Positions 42,301 to 53,800 of a stretch of DNA of 64,000 nucleotides are shown one piece after another (positions within the stretch are counted from its first letter, which is position 1; each line of letters starts with the position of its first letter). Origin of the DNA: Mytilus galloprovincialis (Eukaryota; Mollusca; Bivalvia; Mytilida; Mytilidae); the NCBI RefSeq assembly GCF_965363235.1, contig NC_134840.1:94686416-94750415 (forward strand), given 5' to 3'. The translations under genes were made by a program, and so were the position numbers. The notes under the pieces are model-generated. The model was given only the letters and a program-made list of their open reading frames with translations. It made no database searches and was not told where the DNA came from.

Positions 42301-44282
42301 AATAGACAAAGAACTTTTCTTTCAGTCAAAGGGCTTTTTCAGAGGTCTGTCCTGGCCTATGTTATCAGCAGGAGTTATCAACTCTGTATTTTTTGGATCA
42401 TACAACCAGATACTGAAAGTCATGGGTACTAGTGCAGACAAACAACATGACCATCCAGATTATCTAAAAATAGTTATTGCTAGTGGAATGGCAGGGGTTT
42501 TCCAGCTAATGATAGCTTGTCCTATTGAGGTCATTAAAGTTGTCTTACAGTCACAGATACCGCATGGCAACAACAAAGGTAATTTAGTTTTGAGGAATTT
42601 TTACACCAAAGTGTAGTAATTCTATTTCAGACAGTCAGCTGTAACTTAACACAAAATTGAAATGGTCATCAAAATGTTAATGACATTGAAATACATGACT
42701 GTAAATTAACTATGTGTAAATATCTGTTTTGATTGTATTGTAATTTGTATGTGAGGGCCTCAGGGAAGATTAGTTTATTGTAACTGACTGAGTTTACCCT
42801 CTTTAAATAAAGAATTTATTATTATTATATAAAAGACTACTGGTCACAACTACATTTGTGTACATACCAAATACTACTTTTATTCTGTTTCGTTCGTAAA
42901 GGTAAACCTTGAATTAAAATGTTCAGCGAAGTACAGATTTTCTATAAGCTGGTATCCTCATTTTGGGCAAAAACCATGTTATCAAATATATACTGAAAAA
43001 CTTTTTCCCCCATCCAAGAAAATTTGTAATCACAAAAAAAAAATCCTCAGTAGAAGAAGGCTTAACTAAAAATTTCGATTGTATAGCACGGTGTTTTCCC
43101 TGGAATGTTTAGGCATACCGTAATGATAATCCACCATTAACTTAGCCCCCATCCATTAAAAAGTAAAATCACAAAAATACTGAACTCTGAGGAAAATTCA
43201 AAATGGAAAGTCCCTAATCGAATGGCAAAATCAATAGCTCAAACAGATCAAAAGAATGAATCACAACTGTCATATTCCTGACTTAGGCAGCAACCATTTG
43301 ATTTTCTGGGGGGGGGACTATGGTGTTTTTTTCTGGACAAATTTTTTTTTTCGCCTGTGGCGAAAAACAATCTATTTTTTTCTTTCAATTTTAGCATTAC
43401 ATATAGTGGCAGCTGAGGGTGAAACAAACAATTTTTTTTTCTCAGAATCAAAAACAAATTATTTTTTTCTCCAAAAACTGGAAACAAACTTTTTTTTTCC
43501 AAAAAAAACCATAGCCCCATCCCCCCCAGAAAATCAAATGGTTGCTGCCTTAGTACAGACATTTTCTTATGTAGAAAATGGTGGACTAAACCTGCTTTTA
43601 AAACTAGCTAAACCTCTCACTTGTATGACAGTCCCATTGAATTCCATTATCTTGAAAACAATGTTTAAATCCACAAGTCTCTTCATTAGCCCAATTCTTT
43701 TCTTGGGAAAACACTGTTGTAGAATGTGAATTTGAGTTTTAATTGTATGTGCATAAAATGAAAATCACTTCAATTTTCTCCTAAATACATGTAGCAAACA
43801 TTTATGTGATTATTTTAGGTTTAAAATTCTACAAAGGACCAGTTGAAGGTGTGGTTGACATAATAAAACACAGAGGATTTTCAGGAATGTTTCGAGGACT
43901 GTCATCACAGTTACCAAGAGATGTTATTGCTAGCTCCATATATTTTACAGTGTTTGAATTCACATCTTATGAAGGTAACAGACATCTAAAGAATATTCCA
44001 CATCCAGTTATAAACTTCATGGCAGGAGGGTTGGCTGGTGTTGTAAGCTGGGCAACTATTGTTCCATTTGATGTCCTGAAGAGTCGGATGCAAGCTGACG
44101 TCGACAAAAAACTGTACAATAATTTAATGGATTGTGTTGCTAAAACTTATCAGGAAGGTGGTGTTAAGATATTTTACCGTGGAATAGGTGTGATATGTTT
44201 ACGTGGATTTCCTGTCAATGCTGTAACCTTGATGGTTTATGCTGAATACATGAAATTATTTGATGCAAAATTTTTGCCATAA
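39346..44282 (+). CDS. Mitochondrial carrier, SLC25A45/47/48 group, whole gene
   Basis: Five exons (39346-39391, 39832-39875, 41456-41536, 42326-42578, 43819-44282) encode 295 residues, the usual length of this family. Three repeats each carry a carrier signature: HPFDTVKVQLQ (24-34), CPIEVIKVVLQ (122-132) and VPFDVLKSRMQ (223-233); six membrane helices are expected, in the inner mitochondrial membrane. FFRGLSWP, NSVFFGS and RGFPVNAVTL match human SLC25A45/48-type proteins better than other SLC25 groups I know. Substrate is not deducible; human SLC25A45 has been linked to methylated basic amino acids. The first ATG follows an acceptor by 57 bases, and MADGIFHDFFGGLISG is a normal carrier N-terminus. 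Confidence 0.93.
39832..39875 (+). CDS. SLC25 carrier exon 2
   Basis: Encodes GSAGVLVGHPFDTVK, the first P-x-D-x-x-K signature. Acceptor 'tttgtag', donor 'gtactg'. Confidence 0.9.
39876..41455. other. SLC25 intron 2 with a hairpin
   Basis: No exon is supported. At 41175-41252 the arms 'cacaggcactcgtc' and 'gacgagtgcctgtg' pair, with inner 'tatacctttat'/'ataaaggtata' also pairing: a compact, mostly perfect inverted repeat. Confidence 0.6.
41456..41536 (+). CDS. SLC25 carrier exon 3
   Basis: Encodes VQLQVQAKGNSYKNVWDC and then IDTIKKQSW. The donor 'gttcgt' is weak but gives the correct phase and protein. Confidence 0.88.
42326..42578 (+). CDS. SLC25 carrier exon 4
   Basis: Encodes SKGFFRGLSWPMLSAG through the second signature PIEVIK to HGNNK. 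Covers helices 2 to 3 and the second matrix loop. Confidence 0.92.
43130..43735 (+). repeat. Dispersed repeat D, copy 2, split by a fold-back insertion
   Basis: Carries the same translated words as 1913-2215 (NCHIPDL, FSYVENGGLNL). The repeat is split at about 43285/43553 by the fold-back element. It lies in the intron before carrier exon 5. Confidence 0.65.
43287..43553. mobile_element. Fold-back element with ~35-bp inverted ends
   Basis: The left end 'ggcagcaaccatttgatttt' with 'ctgggggggg' faces the exact inverse at the right ('aaaatcaaatggttgctgcc'). The interior is T-rich homopolymer tracts. 'tta' flanks both sides as a possible 3-bp target duplication. Confidence 0.8.
43819..44282 (+). 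CDS. SLC25 carrier exon 5
   Basis: Encodes GLKFYKGPVEG to the C-terminus LFDAKFLP and TAA, including the third signature PFDVLK and helices 4 to 6. Confidence 0.95.
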
Positions 44283-44477
44283 ATTTTTTTTTAATGATCG
44301 GAAATCCAAATGTTATAGGAAATCCAACTTTTTATTTTAAATATATTATTCCAGATTATGCTATATCCTTTCAATTCAAATACAAAATTAGAATTATGTA
44401 ATGTACATTGTATGCCAGTAGATAACTGTTTACTACCCTGTAATATTTTAAAATGAAAGAAGGGTAGTTATTACAAA

Positions 44478-44483
44478 AATAAA
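44478..44483 (+). terminator. Candidate SLC25 polyadenylation signal
   Basis: AATAAA about 195 bases after the carrier stop codon, followed by an AT-rich stretch. Confidence 0.5.
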
Positions 44484-44499
44484 TTTCTAAATTCTAATA

Positions 44500-45256
44500 T
44501 TCTTTGAAAGTTCAATTATTAAAAACAAAAGACCAGCTAAGATTTAGAAACTTATTCCAAACAGGTTTTTTTTTTTGTTGTCCAATATGTCTTATACAAA
44601 GATGCCTAAGCCATTTTCATAAAATGTCTACGAGACTCTTCCAGCTTTTTCAAAAGTTTTGATCGGGTAATTATTCATGGATTTTACCAAGATATTTTAA
44701 GAAATAGGAACGACTCAGTTGTCATGGTTGTATTTTGATATTTACTTAAATTTTTATAAAGGCCTCGGTTATTTTCACATTTAAGTGTGGCCTGCTCACA
44801 GCTGAACCAATTTCAGTAAAAGTGACTTTTTTTTATTGTATTTTTGTATTCAGAGCAAATTTGTCATGTAATTTGACTTTTGACTCTATATTCATAGCAA
44901 ATTTTATTATTTTGTAAATAATAGAACTGTTTTTTATATGAACCATCCATTTGTATACTTATATTTAAAATAATTTGTTTTAAAGGCTACACTTTCCTTT
45001 TTTACACAAGGTTAGTTTTTGACTTTTTGAGATAAAAAAAATTATAACATTGGTTGCAATGAATTACATTGATTTCCCAGTCAAATAAAAACCGATAATT
45101 TCACATGTGAAATAAACGTGGTTATTTCACTCTCTGACGTCATACAACAATAGGCGTTGTCAAGACGTCGAAAACGTCGGATCAAAACATGCGTAGGAAA
45201 AACATATAGTTCCTTACATTTTCTACATTCATTTCATAAAAAAGAGCCATTTGCCA
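44500..45256. other. Convergent intergenic sequence, nothing recognised
   Basis: No exon. Contains small palindromes (for example 'tttcacatgtgaaa' at about 45100) and a CRE-like 'tgacgtca' near 45136, probably part of decayed repeats. Confidence 0.4.
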
Positions 45257-46510
45257 ATGTAATAAATAGAATAACTAATCAAAGAATTCAAATATCGAAA
45301 AATATTCAACTCGTGACCGAACAACACTGATAATTAACTCATGTGCTACGCGCAGTGGCGTAGCCAGGGTAGAAACGATGTGGATGCGAATTTTTGGGAC
45401 TTTTTAATGCAAAAAATTAAATTTTTCCTGTATGCATGTCAGTGTATTCCCCTAGAATCCGACACTGGTTAGATTTTCGTTTAGTTTCAAAACACCCACC
45501 AGTATACATTATATTTCCAACAGAATTTATGAACTTGTCTACCTTCATAAAATTCAGAAATATTTAATGTAAAAGTTTCACACCAAATCTTATATTTGAC
45601 ATCTCAAAAACAAACCCATTACAGCGGCACTTCTGTATATGGAACTTCGGAATATAGGAACCGAAGTGACCCCCCCCCGTCCTTTCCTGGAATTTGAGCC
45701 TCCCAATGGGGTTTTTGATAACTTGTCTTAACTCATTGCTGCGAGAGGATATGGAAATACCTGGCGTCCGTCCGTCCAGTCTTGTTAGCGCTGTCATTTG
45801 TACAATTCTTGCCAGATTTTTGTGAAACTTATATCATCATGCAGCAATGTCTTTCACACATGCGAATATAAATCCTGATCAAATATTTTTAACCAATATA
45901 TGCCCCTTGGAAATATAAATTATAAATGCAAATCTCATTGTATTTGTTTGGAAGCTTTTTCTCTCGAGATATAAATTAAAAAAAAGTAAAAGTGCTTGGT
46001 TTAGTTTTTGCCCTCTTGTATGTAAAATGTATCTTGGATGCGGGGGACATCGGATCTCTGATCTTTTATTGAAAACAACATTAATATTTGTACCTAGATG
46101 GAAAAGGGTATTCGTGTGTCCTGGAATAAAAACACTTCATTACAAATAGAGTCGTTGTCTTTCGTGCCACAGAAAACGATATCAGGATATGATTTTTCAG
46201 ATTTTTTTATCCATCTTGTTCACATGAAGGAAAAACCACGCATACGGCATCGGAAATGATTGGAAGCTGTTCTCATATTCTTATATACATTCGGATACCA
46301 TAATGTGTATATGCTGACAACTCTTGCATTATATAATTATTAAAAAAAAAAAATTTTTTGTCAAAATGATGTGGATGCTTGAGCATCTGAGCATACATGC
46401 AAGCTACGCCACTGACGCGCATTCGTGAATTAATGTGTTGTTCGGTCACTCGTTGAATATTTTTCTCTATTTAAATTCTTCGATTAGTTATTCTATAAAT
46501 AAAGGAATTT
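45257..46510. mobile_element. Fold-back MITE whose centre is split by another element
   Basis: Outer arms 45261-45345 and about 46425-46502 are inverted copies: 'agaataactaatc' pairs with 'gattagttattct', and 'gtgaccgaacaacac' pairs with 'gtgttgttcggtcac'. The transposon at 45353-46414 occupies what was the loop. Confidence 0.75.
45353..46414. mobile_element. Non-autonomous element with CAGTGGCGTAGC ends
   Basis: Left 'cagtggcgtagc' and right 'gctacgccactg' are perfect 12-bp inverted ends. 'acgcg' is repeated at both borders (45348-45352, 46415-46419). The ends resemble hAT-like elements but the duplication is shorter than the usual 8 bp. No transposase; contains internal 'gatgtggatgc' words near both ends. 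Confidence 0.75.
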
Positions 46511-47089
46511 TTATTAGAATCTGTTTTGGATATATAAGTTATTTTCAGGAGAATAAAGTAATGTTTCCTTTGACTTACTTTGAGATTTTTTACTCGATGT
46601 CAATTCAATGAACAGCAATGTGGATTACTTAAATTCAGGTTAGCTTTTAATTTCCTTTTTTTCACTGATTATTTGGAAATCCAAACTCTTTAATTGAGTT
46701 CAAGACACCTGAAGGAAGAGTGTCATTATCTAAACAAATTTTTAAAACACCAAAATATTCTGTAAAACAGTCATTAAGTGTTATTTTTTACAGCCAAATT
46801 CTGATTTTCCACCAAATTGTCTGCCCCTTCTTCATCATCACCACTCACCTATAATTAGATCCAAAAAATTTCAGCTCACCATATAAAATTATCGTGTCAC
46901 ACATTTATATAGAGTATATCCAATAGTTAGTTATTTTTTATGACTATATAAATATAATGATTGTTTTATTGATTCAATCATATAAATTGTTATTTGTTAA
47001 ACTGTTTAGAGTTTTATATGGTTAGTGATCAATTTTGTATTGGTTTATATTTACTGATTAAAGTATTTTCTTTTAGTATGTTTATTTTA

Positions 47090-47420
47090 TGCTCCCTAAG
47101 ACAAATGGTCTGTATAATCGAGAATAGTAATGGGGAATGTGACAAAAAAGAGAACCTGACCAAAGAACAGCTGGAGGCCACCAGAGGCGGATTTAGGGGG
47201 GGGGCCCAGGGAGCCCGGGCCCCCCCTTTTTGCGAAAAAATTTGGTTGCTTATATAGGGAATCACTGAAGCGTGACTGGAGCGGGCCCCCTCTTAGGTCA
47301 GTCAGTGGGCCGCCACTGGCCACCAATGGGTCTCCAACACAGCGAGAAAATCCCCCACCCACAGGTGGACTTAAGCTGGCAACTAAACAAAAATGTGTAT
47401 TAGTTCAGTGAAAATGTACG
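47090..47420. repeat. Dispersed repeat interrupted by a short MITE
   Basis: 'gaatagtaatggggaatgtg' and 'ggtctccaacacagcgagaaa' belong to a block I recall from mussel sequences. The overlapping short frames here derive from the inserted G/C-rich element at 47182-47318. Confidence 0.5.
47182..47318. mobile_element. Short MITE with CAGAGGCGG / CCGCCACTG ends
   Basis: 137 bp, inverted ends differing at one base, 'gccac' repeated at both borders (47177-47181, 47319-47323), with G-runs inside. Removing it and one 'gccac' restores the host repeat 'gaggccaccaatggg'. Confidence 0.7.
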
Positions 47421-48690
47421 TCATATATTGTTTAAACTCTGAAATTGCAGCAACTCAAAACAAGATCATCTACAAGTCAACATACAGTATTCAACATTAG
47501 ACAATTATTTTAACCTTAAAGGTTAAAGGTGGGAAATTAGACCCAAGACAAGTTGTGAACAAATTGAACAGGGACTCCATTGAAACATATGCTAAAATGA
47601 AACGTAATGGTTAAATGCATTTATTGCTTTTAAATAATATTACAGATATACAGAACCTGTAAATGATATTTTTAAGCCACTCATTCATATGATACTGAAA
47701 AGCAAAAATAATCATTGATGAAAGATAAAGCAAAAATGACAGATGAGTGATTCAGGCTCTTGAGAGCCTCTTGTTTGTATTCACACTCCTGTATCAAAAC
47801 ATTTTGTGGTCAGATGTTGTGTGAGCATGAGGTTGTGATACACTTGGTCTATAAAGATGTTCTACTCATGTGAACTAAACTCTTGTTTTAAATATCAGTA
47901 TAAAAATATGGAGAAGTGGTATGATTGCCAATGAGTCAAAAATTAACCAGAGTTCGAAATGAATTTGATATATACAATTATAAGTATAAACCACATTGCC
48001 TTCAACAATGAGAAAAACACTTGCTGTATAGTTTTTAAATTTATAAATGGCCGACATGAAATATGATAAAGAATTTAATCGAGAAAAATAAGGCACCGGT
48101 AACAAAACAATTTACTCAAAACAAATATTACAAGACATGAACCAAAGGCAACCACTGAACTACAGGCTTCAGCCTTGAGACAGGCATATAAAGATTGGAA
48201 CAGTATTAAACGGGTCTGCTTGTTTTTATGTGAACCTGAAATATGACTGTGATACACTTATATTTCAAGTGAACAAAGGTTATTTATCTATACATATTTT
48301 TCTGTCATATATGCAGTTGGAGGACATTCAAGATTCCATTTTCACTTTGTCATTTCAAGGCTGTGTAAGGTCATTTGGTCTCTTGTGGAGAGTTGTTTCA
48401 TTGGCAATCATACCACAGCTCTTAATTTTATTTGTGTCTATACTGGGAATTTTAATGTCTTGTAAGGCAATTGTTTTTCCATGAGGACCATGATATGAGA
48501 TTGTGATATATTAATAGTGTTAAAAAACAAGATTGTGGTAAATTTTGTCCTGGGTTTTTGTTGAGCCTGAAACTTTTGTGGCAGAAAGTTGAAATTGGGA
48601 TAGTGATCCAGCGGCAGTGATGTTTGCCAACTTTTTAAAAGCCTTAAATAAATGTTTTATAAGGTGGAAGACCTGGATGCTTATACTTTG
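47421..48690. other. Intergenic, degenerate repeat A fragments
   Basis: No gene. Around 47905-48215 (minus) and 48360-48420 (plus) pieces of repeat A are visible ('gattgccaatgag', 'gttgtttcattggcaatcat'). Confidence 0.45.
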
Positions 48691-49510
48691 TATAAAGATG
48701 CCTCATGTTACGAAGTTTCCGTCTGTCATATTTCCATTGATCTTGACCACATTTTCATTGTTCAGTGACTACTTGAAAAGAAAGTTTTTTTGTAATGTTA
48801 ATTTCTCTCTTATTCTGAGTAACAGGATAACTATTTTTGGTAAGTGTGTACCTTGCAAGGTCCTCATGCCCATAAGCAGTTGTCACTTGACCTCGAACTC
48901 ATTTAATGGATCAGTGAACAAGGTTAAGTTTTGGTGGTCAAGTCCATATCTCAGATAGTATAAGCAATAAATCTTGTATATTTGGTGTATGGAAGGAGTG
49001 TAAGGTGTACATGTTTGACTGGCAGGTGCTATCTGACCTTGACCTCATTTTCATGGTTCAGTGGTTATAGTTAAGTTTTTGTGTTTTGGTCAGTTTTTCT
49101 TATACTGAATGCAATATGTCTTCTATATTTGATGTATGGAATGATTGTAAGGTGTACATGTCTAGCTGGCAGGTGTCATCTGGCCTTGACCTCATTTTCA
49201 TAGTTCAGTGTTCAAAGTTAAGTTTTTGAGTTGTGGTCTTTTTTTCTCATACTAAATGTGATAAAAAGTCAGTCTTGCAGGTTTTATTTGACCTTGATCT
49301 TCATTTTCACGGTCCATTGCTCAGTGTTAAGATTTTGTGTTTTGGTCTGTTTTTTCTTAAACTATAAGCAATAGGTCAACTACATTTGTTATTTGGAATT
49401 ACTGTAAGCTGTATATGTCTGCCTGTCATGGTTCATCTGACCTTGACCTCATTTTCATGGTTCATTGGTCAATATTTAGTTTTCTTGGTTAAGTCTATAT
49501 ATTAGAGCAA
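48690..49510 (+). repeat. Degenerate tandem array (~147-bp period)
   Basis: 'gaccttgacctcattttcat' or a close variant recurs near 48725, 48887, 49037, 49183, 49291 and 49438. The flanking 'gtaaggtgtacatgt' recurs at about 147 bp spacing. Non-coding. Confidence 0.75.
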
Positions 49511-49559
49511 CATGTATAAGCATTAGGTCAACAATATGTTGTAGTGTTATACCACTGTC

Positions 49560-49912
49560 CCAGGTTAGGGGGAGGGTTGGAATGCCGCTAACATGTTTAA
49601 CCCCGCCACATTATTTATGTATGTGCCTGTCCCAAGTCAGGAGCCTGTAATTCAGTGGTTGTCGTTTGTTTATGTGTTACATATTTGCTTTTCGTTCATA
49701 TTTTTTTACATAAATAAGGGCATTAGTTTTCTCGTTTGAATTGTTTTACATTGTCTTATCGGGGCCTTTTATAGCTGACTATGCGGTATGGGCTTTGCTC
49801 ATTGTTGAAGGCCGTATAGTGACCGATAGATATTGTCTATGTCATTTTGGTCTCTAGTGGACAGTTGTCTCATTGGCAATCATACCGCATCTTCTTTTTT
49901 ATACATATTTAG
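49560..49912 (+). repeat. Dispersed repeat A, fullest copy
   Basis: Module order: 'ggttagggggagggttgg', 'cctgtcccaagtcaggagcc', 'ttctcgtttgaattgtttta', 'gggctttgctcattgttgaa', 'gtggacagttgtctcattgg', then an A/T-rich tail. Shorter copies occur at 8640, 53651 (minus) and 57378 (minus). Confidence 0.8.
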
Positions 49913-50462
49913 TGTATTGAATGATTTTTAGGTGTAAATGTATTTCTTGTTTGGTTTATAGGACCTTGACCTCATTTTCCTCAATAACATAACATCAATA
50001 ATTAGTAAAGAAGGCAAGACATTTCAGTGTGTGCACTCTTGTCCTTTTATTGTCATGAGAATACATGTACAGTATTGTAAAATGGGATAATCTATGATCA
50101 CAGCAGTGTATTTTCATCATGTTAATTCCAATATTTACAAATGAACTATGATGCTAAAACAAATGGTGGCCTATAATTGCTTATATTCACTTCATTTGAA
50201 ATCTGGTGGATAGTTGTCTCATTGACAATCATTCCGAATCTACATAATTTTCACTAACATAATTTAATAAACTAGATATAGATGGTAAAACAATATGCCC
50301 CTCCACATTTTGACATGTTGTCATTGGTGCATGAAAACAAAGTATGAACGGATTGGTGAGCAAATACTCAAAATTTCATATAGTCCCCTCTACAAAGAAG
50401 GGGAGATAATAATATGTGAATCAACAATGATTTGAGTGAGAAAAAAAAACACTTTTACTTCC
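49913..50462. other. Intergenic end region
   Basis: A repeat A end fragment ('gtggatagttgtctcattga') lies near 50207. No gene is supported. Confidence 0.4.
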
Positions 50463-50472
50463 TTTATTTATT
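50463..50472 (-). terminator. Candidate POLR3F polyadenylation signal
   Basis: Overlapping AATAAATAAA on the minus strand about 320 bases after the POLR3F stop codon. Confidence 0.55.
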
Positions 50473-50787
50473 ATTCATGATGTTTAACCACACACTTTAT
50501 ACAAAAAAATTAAATAACAGCACTCTACCTGTTATTCAAACTATATCAATATTACTGTCTAACATACAAATGACAATATTCTCCCAACACTATTTCAATA
50601 CACTGCTTAATATTGAATTATCCAATAACTTTATATTGGATTTCATCTATATCTAGAACTCCACATAGTTATGATTCTACAAATAACATTAACTGTCAGC
50701 TTTGAATCTAGTTTACACATATGAGCCAACTCAGCCAAGAGTACTGGCATAGTTTAGTATATTAAAACAAAATCTTCTCAATTTTGA

Positions 50788-50865
50788 TCAACTATCCAGC
50801 CATTCTTTCATATAAATACACGTAGTTGGTGACACCGCTCCTCCTTCATAGCATTTGTCAAACAC
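50788..50865 (-). CDS. POLR3F: POLR3F exon 9 (C-terminus)
   Basis: Encodes VFDKCYEGGAVSPTTCIYMK then EWLDS and TGA. Supplies the last two Fe-S cysteines; human ends IYMTEWLEF. Confidence 0.95.
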   Translation of the reverse strand: MFDKCYEGGAVSPTTCIYMKEWLDS

Positions 50866-53800
50866 CTGCAAAAACAAAAAAAAATATTATTATTTTCAAA
50901 TTACTTTCAAATCCCAATAAATTAAACCACCTGGATTAAACATATGTGACCTTAAAGAAGAACTTAAATTTTCAAAGTCCGCAAAAAAAACATAGATCTA
51001 TAGTTATCAGCATGGGACTCAAAAATTGGAAAACAATTCAATCCGTCATGTAAGCTACTGTATAGCAAAAACTACCTAAGATGAAGTTTGTCTGCAGTAT
51101 GTGCTAAAAAAACTACCTTAAACCCCTACCTAGTTGCACTATAGAAACTGAAATAGAAAAAATTGGAGACACATGTGAAAATATTTAGAAATAAGCTTTT
51201 GGCTGAAAGGTAAAAAAGTTTCAAATAGAGACTGTTGGAGTACAATTGGAGTTTCTTTAAATTAAATAATAAGTACAAATGTATCATTTATATAACATGC
51301 CACTACTAATAGATACTGACTATTGGACAGATTGAACACTGTCCTGTCAATACATGTACAGTGAAACCTGACTAAACTAAATCCTGTATAAACCGAAAAC
51401 CTAACCTGTATAAACCAAACATGTTCGTAAGCACCGTTATATCAAATTATGTGCTTTGTGAACCTAATAAAACCGAACATCAACTAAAACTGAACAAAAT
51501 CTTCAGTCCCAAAGAGGTTCGGTTTTAACATTTTTCACTGTAATAAGTTTGTTGGATAAAACTTACAGGACATGAACCACATGGCATTCTCATTAGTCCT
51601 GTAGTCTCCACCAATGGATTTATAGCTCTGTAAAGCTTAGATCTCCCAGAATCTCCTGACCCCCCTGCTGAGGCTACAATGGTACATTCCAATTTCCCAT
51701 CAAATATCAGAGTATTCAAAATTGTTTCTATGTCCTCTTTGGTTAACTGAACCTGAAATAGAAAAAAAGTACTAATAAATAAACAAATTTTCACAGATCA
51801 TTGCATATCCAGGAAGGCATTTGATTTTTATACTGCCATCTTTAACTTGACATGTTATAGTATACTGCATTTCATCTATCAATACACCTTATCATTATTT
51901 GGAAAACTGCACAGGTTGACTAAAGAATCTCCGCTGCTTGAACTAATGATATCATACAACTATCACTTCTCCATTGTGGGGTCAGATATTTTCAATTATG
52001 ATGTCAAAAATTTATGAGAACCTTTGTGATGTCCAGTAATGGCGGACAAATAGCAATATGGTGTATTTCAAAACTAAATAACTAGTTTTGCTCAAACCAA
52101 TTCTCATAACACCTCATCAAGATTGATTTTGAAAGTAAATGTTTCACATGCTGTACCATAACTATAGTATCTTTCAAAATATTCCATTTTATTCTGACAA
52201 CAATTTGAATATGCACAAGTCTGTGGTTTCATGGGCTCTTGGTACAACTGTTTCTTTATTTTTTCAGCTTACACAGTCCTTTAGATTTATCTATTATAGG
52301 CCCAAAAAAATTGAAATATTAAACAGTTCTAGGTAAAACTACTCACCTTACTAATCCCTAACTCTGATATGAACTTCCAAATATCATGTAAAGGAGTAAA
52401 TGAAGCGTTTCTTTGAGCCATTGGATCATTTTTGGTGTCTCGTGCAATGGCTGCCTGTAATACAATAAAATGCTACCATCTTTTTTCCAAAAACAATTCA
52501 TGTAAATTTTCTAATATCTGATCATGCAAATGTTGTGTTACTCAATCTTTTGTTTTCTATGTTGTGTTATGTGTACTGTTATTTGTCTGTCTTTTTCTTT
52601 TTAAGGTGGTACCCAACACTTTCACTAAAATAAATTTGGCTCGTTTAATTTTCATAAAATTTGGTCAAAGTATTTACTTTGACACTTAAACAAAAATATT
52701 AAAATTTTTAAAAATTTGAACCAACCGTTTTGTCAGAAAAAATACACTGGTTATATAGCAATTTGACAAACACCAATTTTGATCATTGAGAAGCTTCATA
52801 TTCCTTGTACAACACAACGTAATTAAAACGTAAAGCTGACTTTACAGAGTTATCTCCCTGTAGTGTTAGGTACTACCTTAAGCCATGGCTTTGTCAATTT
52901 ATTTTCGACTTATAGAATTAAATGTCTCTTTGGTATCCTTTGTCTCTTTTAAAAAAAATATCTTGTTACATCATTTTGGTATTTGGAGCTGTTTTCAATA
53001 AAATATACATGGTATCTAACCCTAACCCTAAGGGAAAGCATTTTGAAAATAAGATTACTGTCTGTGGAGCCAATATTAATTTCTCTTACACTTTTACAGT
53101 ACAAAAACACAAGCCATTGATGAGATTTCAATGTGCCTTCTTGGGTCTCATGTATGGTTTTTTTATTGAAGAGCTGTTATTCAATATTGTTCAATATATA
53201 AAATTATCATTTACTAGCATACGGAAACATTATGTGCTTTTAATGTGAAACATAGCACTACAGGGAAATAACTCTGTAAATATCAGCTGAACATTTTAAT
53301 CACGTTCTCTTATTTAGGAAATATTAAGCTTTTTGATGATCAAATACGTGTTTGTCAAACTGCTATATATCCAATGAATGTTTTTCAATAAAGTGTGTGG
53401 TTCCAAGTTTTTGAAATTTTTGAAATTCTTATATATTTTGTCAAATTTTATGAAAATTAAACAAGCTAAATTAATTGTAGTGAAGGTGTCAAAGTCTAGT
53501 TACAGTAAAAACGTAATAGTTTGATCAATTGCTAAATTCAATAATGCTACAATATAAAGATTACATGTATCGCTGCTTGAACAGTCCATTGTTGTATTTT
53601 CAATTACCATTAATATAAACTACATGAGCAAACAGAATAAAAATATAAAAAAGAAGATGTGGTATGATTGCCAATGAGACAACTGTCCACAAGAGACCAA
53701 AATGACACAGTCATTAAGAACTATAGGTCACCGTACGGCCTTCAACAATGATCAAAGCCCATACCCAATAGTCAGCTATAAAAAGAATTAAAAGTCAACT

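Noticed and set aside
43256..43729. 157-codon plus-strand and 104-codon minus-strand frames
   Set aside because: Both cross the fold-back element's homopolymer tracts and repeat D; the Phe-rich peptide is a by-product of T-runs.
47029..47362. Three overlapping frames rich in Gly/Pro
   Set aside because: They arise from the G/C-rich MITE at 47182-47318 and are not conserved across its borders.
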